From NCBI GenBank assembly GCA_934613185.1, contig CAKTSO010000120.1, forward strand, positions 1-5,911: a stretch of 5,911 bases of DNA, in the 5' to 3' direction. The translations under genes and the position numbers were made by a program. Source of the DNA: an uncultured Clostridia bacterium (lineage in GTDB: Bacteria > Bacillota > Clostridia > Christensenellales > Maliibacteriaceae). Shown here piece by piece: positions 1 through 5,092 of the stretch (the stretch's first letter is position 1; each line of letters begins with the position of its first letter). A model generated the notes under the pieces. That model was not told where the DNA came from, did not search any database, and worked only from the letters and a program-made list of their open reading frames with translations.

Positions 1-435
1 CCGCTTGCCTATAACAAGGACATGCAGGAGGACAAGGAGTCGATCTTCGACGCGTTCGACACGCTCAACATGTGCCTGGACGTCTTCACGCCCATGCTTC
101 GCACGATGCGCGTGAAGAAAGACAACATGATGCGCGCGGCGCAGGAGGGCTTTATCAACGCCACCGACCTTGCCGATTATCTGGTCAAAAAAGGCATGCC
201 CTTCCGCACGGCGTATAAGATCGTCGGCCGGCTTGTCGCCAAGTGCATCAAGGACGGCACGGTGCTGGAGACCGTTCCGCTGGAAGAGTATAAAGAAATC
301 AGCCCGCTGTTCGAGGCGGACGTCTACGACGAGATCAATCTCGTCACCTGCGTCGAAAAGCGCACGAGCTACGGCGGGACGGGACGCGCAAGCGTTCTTG
401 AACAGATCGCCTACGTTCGCGATAAAGCGCAGTGA
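1..435 (+). CDS. argH: Argininosuccinate lyase, C-terminal part (5' end outside window)
   Basis: Cytosolic enzyme of the last step of arginine synthesis: argininosuccinate to arginine plus fumarate. The frame is open from base 1 and gives 144 residues ending at TGA 433-435. It begins with PLAYNKDMQEDKE, the conserved stretch of the lyase that follows the family signature loop (GSSxMPxKxN), which must lie just upstream of the window. Further typical C-terminal features are GFINATDLADYLVKKGMPFR near fragment residues 48-67, followed by AYKIVG, and the SYGGTGRASV tail motif. The usual family length is about 460 residues, so roughly the last 30% is present. The catalytic serine loop and substrate-binding N-terminal half cannot be checked. 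An 81-nt gap with no convincing promoter or terminator separates it from the transporter genes, so co-transcription is possible. The family call is secure from the motifs. Confidence 0.96.
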   Translation, partial: PLAYNKDMQEDKESIFDAFDTLNMCLDVFTPMLRTMRVKKDNMMRAAQEGFINATDLADYLVKKGMPFRTAYKIVGRLVAKCIKDGTVLETVPLEEYKEISPLFEADVYDEINLVTCVEKRTSYGGTGRASVLEQIAYVRDKAQ

Positions 436-501
436 ATGTTCGGTGTCAACCGCGCTTGAAGGACGCGGACGACATAAATGCTTGAAGAAGAGATCATGTT
501 T

Positions 502-510
502 GGAAGGAGA
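502..510 (+). promoter_or_regulatory. Ribosome binding site of the solute-binding protein
   Basis: GGAAGGAGA lies 6 nt before ATG 517. It decides the start. An in-frame ATG at 478 would add 13 charged residues ahead of the signal peptide and has no comparable purine-rich site. From 517 the protein begins with the usual KK-plus-hydrophobic lipoprotein leader. Confidence 0.85.
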
Positions 511-516
511 ACAAAA

Positions 517-1293
517 ATGAAAAAGACCATGAAACTTGCGGCTCTCGTTCTGAGCCTCATCGTTGCCGTCACGGCGTTTGTCGGCTGCGGCAAAGGCAAT
601 TCCCTCGAAGCGGTGCAGAAAAAAGGCGTGCTGACCGTGGCGACCAGCCCCGACTTCCCGCCGTTTGAGTCCCTCGACGGCGACCGGATCGTCGGCATCG
701 AGGTTGACATCATGGAGAAAGTCGCCGAGGCGCTCGGCGTCGAGATCAAGTTCGAGCAGATGGACTTTGACTCCGTTCTGCCCGGCGTGCAGGCCGGCAA
801 GTTCGACGTCGGCATGAGCGGCATCACCGTCACCGCCGAGCGCGAGAAGAACGCCGACTTTACCGATCCTTACTTCATGGCCGCGCAGGCGATCGTCGTC
901 ATGGAAGATTCCGACATCACCTGCAAAGCGGATCTTGAAGGCAAATCCGTCTCCGTCCAGACCGGCACGACCGCCGAGAGCTACTGCATGGAGAACGGCT
1001 ATGACGTTCAGGCGTTCCAGGCCAACAACGACGCCGCCAGCGCGCTGACCAGCGGCAAGGTGGACGCGTGGGTCGTGGACAACGAAGTCGCCGTGGCGCT
1101 TGCCGCCGAACTGGACGGCGCGGTTGTTCTGGACGAAGCCATGACGAGCGAACCTTATGCCTTCGCGTTCGCAAAGGGCAGCGATACGCTGGTCGCCGCG
1201 TTCAACGACGCGCTCAAGGCGCTCATCGACGACGGCACGGTCGAGGCGATCTTTGAAGAATACGGCGTGCCCTACGTTGCGCCCGAGAAGTAA
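517..1293 (+). CDS. Polar amino-acid ABC transporter, solute-binding lipoprotein
   Basis: Extracellular, membrane-anchored receptor (SBP_bac_3 family, 258 residues) that delivers an amino acid to the permease and ATPase encoded next. Residues 1-23 are a lipoprotein signal peptide (KK near the N-terminus, hydrophobic 7-23) ending in FVGC, with Cys24 as the lipid-modified residue. The first lobe starts at GVLTVATSPDFPPF (37-50). GMSGITVTAERE (99-110) is the ligand-binding loop. By comparison with GlnH and HisJ, Gly102, Thr104 and Arg109 should hold the ligand carboxylate, with Thr151 in VQTGTT and Asp188 in WVVDNE as further ligand contacts. The length is normal. The loop resembles GlnH-type proteins, but the ligand cannot be fixed from motifs. 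The context suggests arginine, ornithine or glutamine. The gene is followed by a hairpin before the permease. Confidence 0.94.
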   Translation: MKKTMKLAALVLSLIVAVTAFVGCGKGNSLEAVQKKGVLTVATSPDFPPFESLDGDRIVGIEVDIMEKVAEALGVEIKFEQMDFDSVLPGVQAGKFDVGMSGITVTAEREKNADFTDPYFMAAQAIVVMEDSDITCKADLEGKSVSVQTGTTAESYCMENGYDVQAFQANNDAASALTSGKVDAWVVDNEVAVALAAELDGAVVLDEAMTSEPYAFAFAKGSDTLVAAFNDALKALIDDGTVEAIFEEYGVPYVAPEK

Positions 1294-1316
1294 AATCAAA
1301 ACAATCCAACGCCAAA

Positions 1317-1350
1317 GAAGAAGCGGAGGCGAGTCTTCCGCCTCTTCTTT
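1317..1350 (+). terminator. Hairpin between binding protein and permease genes (partial terminator or mRNA stabiliser)
   Basis: The inverted repeat begins 23 nt after the binding-protein stop. GCGGAGG (1323-1329) pairs with 1335-1341, with one G-T pair and a 5-nt loop. Beyond a 3-nt bulge, GAAGAA-type bases (1317-1322) pair with CTTCTT-type bases (1345-1350). An alternative register pairs 1326-1330 with 1340-1344. The T-rich 3' side is mostly inside the stem. Such structures after the first gene of an ABC operon commonly allow more binding protein than membrane components to be made. That role is inferred here. Confidence 0.6.
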
Positions 1351-1364
1351 CCGCGTTTGAATGC

Positions 1365-1374
1365 AGGGGGGGGA
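1365..1374 (+). promoter_or_regulatory. G-tract ribosome binding site of the permease
   Basis: AGGGGGGGGA contains eight consecutive G (1366-1373) and ends 9 nt before ATG 1384. It is the only purine-rich site near the permease start and supports ATG 1384 over the in-frame TTG at 1357, which would place the G-tract inside the coding region. The sequence is an imperfect match to AGGAGG, so initiation may be modest. Confidence 0.6.
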
Positions 1375-1383
1375 CTGCGGCAA

Positions 1384-2082
1384 ATGTTAGAAGTGCTTTC
1401 GGCCTGGAAGGATCAGCTCTACAGCACCTTCATCGAGCAGGATCGCTATATGATGCTGCTGGACGGCTTTAAAAACACGATGATCATCACCATCTGCGCC
1501 CTTTTGATCGGCGTGGTGGTCGGCTCGACGATTGCGATCGTCAAATTCTTTGCGGAGGAAAGCCGGGCGCTCAAACCGCTGGCGGCTATCTGCGACTTTT
1601 ATGTCACGGCCATCCGCGGCATTCCCGTCGTCGTGCTGCTGTTGATCTTCTATTTCCTGATCTTGAAATCCGCGGACGGCATCGTGACGGGTATCGTGAC
1701 GTTCGGCATCAACTCCGGCGCGTATATGGCGGAGATTGTTCGCGGCGGCATCGCGGCGGTCGACCGCGGGCAGATGGAGGCGGCCAGAAGCCTCGGCATG
1801 AACCGCATGCAGGCGATGTTCCGCGTCATCATGCCGCAGGCGGTCAAAAATATCCTGCCCGCCATCGGCAACGAAATGATCGCGCTTTTGAAAGAGACGT
1901 CCGTCGCAGGCTACGTCGCCGTGCAGGATTTAACGCGCGCGGCGAACCTGATCCGCAACAACACCTACGACGCGTTCAACCCGCTGATGGTGACGGCGAT
2001 CGTGTATCTGTCGCTCGTCGTGATCATGACTCGCCTTTTGGGCATTCTGGAAAGGAGGCTGCGTAAGAGTGATAAGCGTTGA
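1384..2082 (+). CDS. Polar amino-acid ABC transporter, permease
   Basis: Inner-membrane channel subunit of the His/Glu/Gln/Arg/opine permease family, 232 residues, the usual length. Hydrophobic segments are visible near residues 31-55, 80-98 and 200-221. Shorter ones around 98-116 and 143-160 fit the five-helix family topology. The coupling (EAA) loop is clear at 122-143: EAARSLGMNRMQAMFRVIMPQA-like, with the conserved Gly128 and the later I-P spacing. This loop docks onto the ATPase. ETSVAGYVAVQDL (171-183) is also typical of the family. The C-terminus is strongly basic. I chose ATG 1384 because of the purine-rich site before it. The last 14 nt overlap the ATPase gene, implying coupled translation and a shared complex. 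One permease gene is present, so a homodimer is likely. Confidence 0.94.
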   Translation: MLEVLSAWKDQLYSTFIEQDRYMMLLDGFKNTMIITICALLIGVVVGSTIAIVKFFAEESRALKPLAAICDFYVTAIRGIPVVVLLLIFYFLILKSADGIVTGIVTFGINSGAYMAEIVRGGIAAVDRGQMEAARSLGMNRMQAMFRVIMPQAVKNILPAIGNEMIALLKETSVAGYVAVQDLTRAANLIRNNTYDAFNPLMVTAIVYLSLVVIMTRLLGILERRLRKSDKR

Positions 2083-2791
2083 AAAACTGTGCAAAACGTT
2101 TGAAGACCAGGAAGTGCTGCGCGGCATCGACATCGAGATCGAAAAAGGAGACGTCGTGTGCGTTATCGGCCCGTCCGGGTCGGGCAAGTCGACGTTCCTT
2201 CGCTGCCTGAACCTTCTGGAACGCCCCACCGGCGGCCATATTTATCTGGACGGGGAGGATCTGATGAACCCGAAGATCGACATCGACGCGCACCGCCGCA
2301 AGATGGGCATGGTCTTCCAGCAGTTCAATCTCTTCCCGCACATGACGATCCTGGACAATCTGACGTGCGCACCGCAGATGGTGCTGAAGATGAAAAAGGA
2401 AGACGCCGAGGCGCGTGCCATGCGTCTTTTGAAGCGCGTCGGCCTGGACGACCGCGCGGACGCCTATCCGTCCCAGCTTTCCGGCGGCCAGAAACAGCGC
2501 GTCGCCATCGTCCGCGCGCTTTGCATGGAGCCGGAGGTCATGCTCTTTGACGAGCCGACGAGCGCGCTCGACCCCGAAATGGTCGGCGAAGTGCTCGACG
2601 TCATGAAGGAGCTTGCGCGCGACGGCATGACGATGGTTGTCGTCACGCACGAGATGGGCTTTGCACGCGAGGTGGCCAGCCGCGTCGTGTTCATCGCCGA
2701 CGGCGTCATTCAGGAAGAAGCCCCGCCCGAGGAATTCTTCACGCACCCCAAGTGCGAACGGCTTCAGAATTTCCTTGCGAAAGTGTTATAA
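2069..2791 (+). CDS. Polar amino-acid ABC transporter, ATP-binding protein
   Basis: Cytoplasmic ATPase that powers the importer, 240 residues, GlnQ/HisP-like. All catalytic elements are present: Walker A GPSGSGKST (34-42), Q-loop at QQFNLFPH (84-91), ABC signature LSGGQKQR (137-144), Walker B VMLFDE (157-162), D-loop SALD (165-168) and switch His194 in VTHEMGFA. The EPTSALDPEMVGEVL and THEMGFAREVA stretches are characteristic of the amino-acid uptake subfamily. The start is GTG 2069, supported by AAAGGAGG at 2051-2058 with 10 nt spacing, both inside the end of the permease gene. This overlap suggests translational coupling. The gene ends at TAA 2789-2791, and a hairpin follows 13 nt later before the argF start. 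Confidence 0.97.
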   Translation: MISVEKLCKTFEDQEVLRGIDIEIEKGDVVCVIGPSGSGKSTFLRCLNLLERPTGGHIYLDGEDLMNPKIDIDAHRRKMGMVFQQFNLFPHMTILDNLTCAPQMVLKMKKEDAEARAMRLLKRVGLDDRADAYPSQLSGGQKQRVAIVRALCMEPEVMLFDEPTSALDPEMVGEVLDVMKELARDGMTMVVVTHEMGFAREVASRVVFIADGVIQEEAPPEEFFTHPKCERLQNFLAKVL

Positions 2792-2804
2792 AAAATATTC
2801 GTCT

Positions 2805-2829
2805 CTCCCGCCGCAAAAAACGGCGGGAG
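2805..2829 (+). terminator. Strong hairpin between ATPase gene and argF (weak terminator or processing element)
   Basis: CTCCCGCCG (2805-2813) and CGGCGGGAG (2821-2829) are perfect complements forming a 9-bp GC-rich stem. The 7-nt loop is CAAAAAA. The following bases are CTGTTTAAAAAA, so the T-tract is short and interrupted, and termination in the plus direction would be partial. The argF ribosome binding site AGGAGG (2841-2846) begins 11 nt after the stem, with 9 nt to the ATG. There is little room for a promoter between hairpin and gene. Read-through or RNA processing is the simplest reading. Confidence 0.65.
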
Positions 2830-2855
2830 CTGTTTAAAAAAGGAGGAACCAGCCC

Positions 2856-3848
2856 ATGCAGCCCGGCAGCCTCAAAGGCCGCGACTTTTTAAAACTTCTT
2901 GACTTTACGCCCGAGGAGATCTTGGGGCTGATCGATCTTGCGCAGGAATTAAAACGCCGGAAAAAAGCGGGGGAGCTTCATGCGATCCTGCCCGGAAAGA
3001 ACATTGCGCTGATCTTTGAAAAGACTTCTACGCGCACGCGCTGCGCGTTCGAGGTCGCCGCGCACGATCTGGGGATGCATGTGACGTATCTGGATCCCTC
3101 GGGTTCGCAGATCGGCAAAAAAGAGAGCATCGCCGACACCGCGCGCGTGCTGTCCCGCATGTTCGACGGCATCGAATATCGCGGCTACGGGCAGGAAATC
3201 GTCGAAGAACTCGCGAAGTATTCCGACGTGCCCGTGTGGAACGGTTTGACGAACGAATTTCATCCGACGCAGATTCTGGCGGACTTTCTGACGATCCGCG
3301 AGCGTTTCGGCTCCCTTGCCGGACGCAAATTCGTCTATATGGGCGACGCCCGCTACAACATGGGCAACTCTCTTATGATCGGCTGCGCGAAGATGGGGAT
3401 GCACTTTGTCGCCTGTGCGCCCGAGGACTATTTCCCCGAGACGTCTTTGGTGGAAACGGCGCAGCAGATCGCACAAAAGACCGGCGCGGTGATCGAACTT
3501 TGCAGCGACCCGGAACAGGCCGTGAAAAACGCCGATGTGATCTACACCGACGTGTGGGTTTCGATGGGCGAGCCCGTCGAGGTCTGGGAAGAACGCATCG
3601 CGGCGCTGTCGCGCTACTGCGTGACGGATGAGATCATGGCCATGGCGGGCAAAGACGCCGTGTTCATGCACTGCCTGCCCGCGTTCCACGATTGGAACAC
3701 GACGATCGGCCGCCGGATGGGCGAGCGCTTCGGCCGCACGCATATGGAAGTCGCCGACTCGGTCTTCGAAGGGCCGCAGTCGATCGTCTTCGACGAGGCG
3801 GAAAACCGGATGCACACGATCAAAGCCGTCATGGCGGCGACGCTGTGA
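2856..3848 (+). CDS. argF: Ornithine carbamoyltransferase
   Basis: Makes citrulline from ornithine and carbamoyl phosphate in the cytosol; 330 residues. The carbamoyl-phosphate site is intact: STRTR at 58-62, with the upstream EKT, and HPTQ at 136-139. QIGKKESIADTARVL (85-99), DVWVSMG (232-238) and HCLPAFHD (272-279) are ornithine-transcarbamylase motifs. The SMG motif and Cys273 contact ornithine and separate it from aspartate transcarbamylase. The C-terminus EGPQSIVFDEAENRMHTIKAVMAATL-like resembles the E. coli ArgI and catabolic ArcB branch rather than the shorter Bacillus ArgF type (HCLPAHRG), so ArcB function cannot be excluded from sequence alone. Neighbouring argH and carAB, and the absence of arcA or arcC in view, favour the biosynthetic role. 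The start has an ideal AGGAGG 9 nt upstream. The stop is followed by a 167-nt regulatory-looking gap. Confidence 0.95.
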   Translation: MQPGSLKGRDFLKLLDFTPEEILGLIDLAQELKRRKKAGELHAILPGKNIALIFEKTSTRTRCAFEVAAHDLGMHVTYLDPSGSQIGKKESIADTARVLSRMFDGIEYRGYGQEIVEELAKYSDVPVWNGLTNEFHPTQILADFLTIRERFGSLAGRKFVYMGDARYNMGNSLMIGCAKMGMHFVACAPEDYFPETSLVETAQQIAQKTGAVIELCSDPEQAVKNADVIYTDVWVSMGEPVEVWEERIAALSRYCVTDEIMAMAGKDAVFMHCLPAFHDWNTTIGRRMGERFGRTHMEVADSVFEGPQSIVFDEAENRMHTIKAVMAATL

Positions 3849-3864
3849 GCAAAGCGCAATCAAA

Positions 3865-3882
3865 GACGAATAAAAATTAACC
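3865..3882 (+). promoter_or_regulatory. Possible ARG box (ArgR/AhrC operator) upstream of carA
   Basis: The 11-base core GAATAAAAATT (3868-3878) is identical to the core of the Bacillus ARG box as I recall it (CATGAATAAAAATKCAAK). The whole 18-mer matches at 13 of 18 positions. It also resembles the E. coli half-palindrome TGAAT-4(A/T)-ATTCA with one mismatch at each end. A partial second copy, ATGAATAA (3884-3891), follows 18 nt later. The site lies in the most AT-rich stretch of the argF-carA gap, where a promoter would be expected, although no good -35/-10 pair is visible. AT-rich matches arise by chance more readily, but this one stands out in GC-rich DNA. Confidence 0.4.
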
Positions 3883-3883
3883 G

Positions 3884-3934
3884 ATGAATAATGCGCGCCG
3901 CTCTTGCGGGCGCGCGCCGTTCACGGTATGCTAA
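3884..3934 (+). CDS. Possible arginine-containing leader peptide of carAB
   Basis: A 16-codon open frame from ATG 3884 to TAA 3932-3934 reads MNNARRSCGRAPFTVC, with adjacent Arg codons CGC CGC at 3896-3901 and a third at 3911-3913. It runs through both arms of the first hairpin and stops 7 nt before the 5' arm of the terminator-like hairpin, as a leader peptide of an attenuator would. Against it: no recognisable ribosome binding site precedes ATG 3884, and GC-alternating hairpin arms would give Ala and Arg codons in this frame anyway. Translation is therefore unproven. Confidence 0.35.
   Translation: MNNARRSCGRAPFTVC
3893..3915 (+). promoter_or_regulatory. GC hairpin in carA leader (possible anti-antiterminator)
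   Basis: GCGCGCC-GC (3893-3901) pairs with GC-GGCGCGC (3906-3915, with G3908 bulged) around a TCTT loop, giving nine GC pairs. No T-tract follows, so it is not itself a terminator. Its 3' side continues to 3918, and 3912-3918 (GCGCGCC) can instead pair perfectly with GGCGCGC at 3942-3948, the 5' arm of the next hairpin. The two folds exclude each other. Confidence 0.5.
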
Positions 3935-3939
3935 AGGAT

Positions 3940-3986
3940 AGGGCGCGCAGCCGCCGCGGCAGCGGGTCGTCTGTGCGCCTTTGTTT
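3940..3986 (+). terminator. Intrinsic terminator-like hairpin just before carA (probable attenuator)
   Basis: GGCGCGCAG (3942-3950) pairs with CTGTGCGCC (3971-3979) through nine pairs, one of them G-T. The stem can be extended by G3941-T3980 and A3940-T3981. The interior folds further as CCGC (3951-3954) with GCGG (3962-3965). The tail TTTGTTT (3980-3986) follows directly. This is the best terminator in the window. It ends 29 nt before ATG 4016, leaving no room for a full promoter plus the ribosome binding site CAGGGAG (4004-4010) downstream. It must therefore act on transcripts entering carAB, as a conditional attenuator or a leaky terminator. Confidence 0.65.
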
Positions 3987-4015
3987 CGCAAAATTATCAA
4001 AAACAGGGAGTCGCG

Positions 4016-5092
4016 ATGAAAAAAGGATACCTTGTATTGCAAAACGGACAGGTCTTTGAGGGGCTGGCGTTCGGCGCGGACGCGCCGCGCGAAGGTGAGC
4101 TTGTCTTCACCACGGGCATGTGCGGCTATATCGAAACGCTGACCGACCCGAGCTACGCGGGGCAGATCGTCATGCAGACCTTTCCGCTGATCGGCAACTA
4201 CGGCGTGATCGAATCGGATTTTGAAGGCGAGAGCGCCGTGCGCGGCTATGTCGTGCGCTCGTTCTGCGACCATCCGTCGAATTTCCGCTGTGAATACGAT
4301 CTGGATTCTTATCTGAAAAAGATCGGCGTCATGGGCCTTTGCGGCGTGGATACGCGTCAGATCACGAAGATCATCCGCGAACACGGCGTCATGAATGCCA
4401 TGCTCTGCAACGAAGTTCCAGACGATCTTGCGCTCCTTGCCGATTATGCGGTCAAGGGCGTGGTCGAGCAGGTCACCTGCCGGTCCGAGTCCGTCGTTCC
4501 CGCCGAGGGCGAGGAGAAATTCCGCGTGACGCTCGTGGACTACGGCGCCAAGCGCAACATCGCGCGCGAGCTTTCGCGCCGCGGCTGCCGCGTGCGCATC
4601 GTTCCCGCGACGTTCACTGCCGAGCAGATTTTGGAGGACGCTCCCGACGGCGTCATGCTCTCCAACGGCCCCGGCGACCCTGCGGAGAACGTTTTCCAGA
4701 TCGAACAGATCAGGAAGATGTTCGGTAAACTGCCCATTTTCGGCATCTGCCTCGGGCATCAGCTCACGGCGCTTGCCAACGGCGGGCAGACCGTCAAACT
4801 CAAATACGGCCATCGCGGCGTGAACCAGCCGGTGCGCGACGTAAACGGCACGCGCACGTATATCACCAGCCAGAACCACGGCTATGCCGTCGTCAGCGAG
4901 AGCCTCAAAAACGGTGCGGTGCGCTTTGTCAACGCCAACGATTTCACCTGCGAGGGCATCGATTATCCGAACGACCGCGCCTTCACCGTGCAGTTCCATC
5001 CCGAAGCATGCAGCGGACCGCGCGACACGGCGTTTCTGTTCGACGAATTTATCAAATTGATGCAGGAGGATCGGAACCATGCCGCTTTGTAA
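4016..5092 (+). CDS. carA: Carbamoyl-phosphate synthetase, small (glutaminase) subunit
   Basis: Hydrolyses glutamine and passes ammonia to CarB for carbamoyl-phosphate synthesis, feeding both arginine and pyrimidine pathways. The 358 residues have the two expected domains. The N-terminal CarA-specific domain (about 1-165) includes FTTGMCGYIETLTDPSYAGQ (31-50), PLIGNYG (57-63) and GVDTRQIT (110-117). The C-terminal class I glutamine amidotransferase domain runs from about 168 onward. The nucleophile elbow is GICLGHQ (243-249) with Cys245. His328 and Glu330 in VQFHPEA complete the triad. SNGPGDP (216-222), KYGHRGVNQPV (263-273) and TSQNHGYAV (284-292) are also typical. The length is near the usual 360-380 residues. 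ATG 4016 has CAGGGAG 5 nt upstream. The gene overlaps carB by 14 nt, consistent with coupled translation of a 1:1 complex. It follows the possible attenuator region. Confidence 0.97.
   Translation: MKKGYLVLQNGQVFEGLAFGADAPREGELVFTTGMCGYIETLTDPSYAGQIVMQTFPLIGNYGVIESDFEGESAVRGYVVRSFCDHPSNFRCEYDLDSYLKKIGVMGLCGVDTRQITKIIREHGVMNAMLCNEVPDDLALLADYAVKGVVEQVTCRSESVVPAEGEEKFRVTLVDYGAKRNIARELSRRGCRVRIVPATFTAEQILEDAPDGVMLSNGPGDPAENVFQIEQIRKMFGKLPIFGICLGHQLTALANGGQTVKLKYGHRGVNQPVRDVNGTRTYITSQNHGYAVVSESLKNGAVRFVNANDFTCEGIDYPNDRAFTVQFHPEACSGPRDTAFLFDEFIKLMQEDRNHAAL

Noticed and set aside
478..516. Upstream ATG 478 as start of the solute-binding protein
   Set aside because: It adds 13 mostly charged residues before a normal lipoprotein signal peptide, and the ribosome binding site GGAAGGAGA fits ATG 517.
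436..516. Promoter or terminator in the argH to binding-protein gap
   Set aside because: TTGAAG at 456-461 has no acceptable -10 at normal spacing. The CCGCG/CGCGG pairing (450-454 with 464-468) is only 5 bp with no T-tract.
1361..1390. Nine-codon frame (ATG 1361 to TAG) overlapping the permease start
   Set aside because: It has no ribosome binding site of its own, its content is set by the G-tract, and nothing suggests that it is translated.
2024..3863. Minus-strand open frames opposite the ATPase gene (2024-2746) and argF (2949-3863)
   Set aside because: Both mirror well-supported plus-strand genes with intact catalytic motifs and have no protein features of their own.
3869..3892. A sigma-70 type promoter before carA (AATAAA or AATAAT as -10)
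   Set aside because: The -10 candidates are fair but no -35 at 16-18 nt matches TTGACA in more than about three positions. The AT-richness is equally explained by the ARG-box-like site.
3893..4015. PyrR-binding attenuator or T-box riboswitch before carA
   Set aside because: The recalled PyrR conserved segment and the T-box TGGN bulge/T-box sequence are not visible. The gap is also too short for a complete T-box leader.
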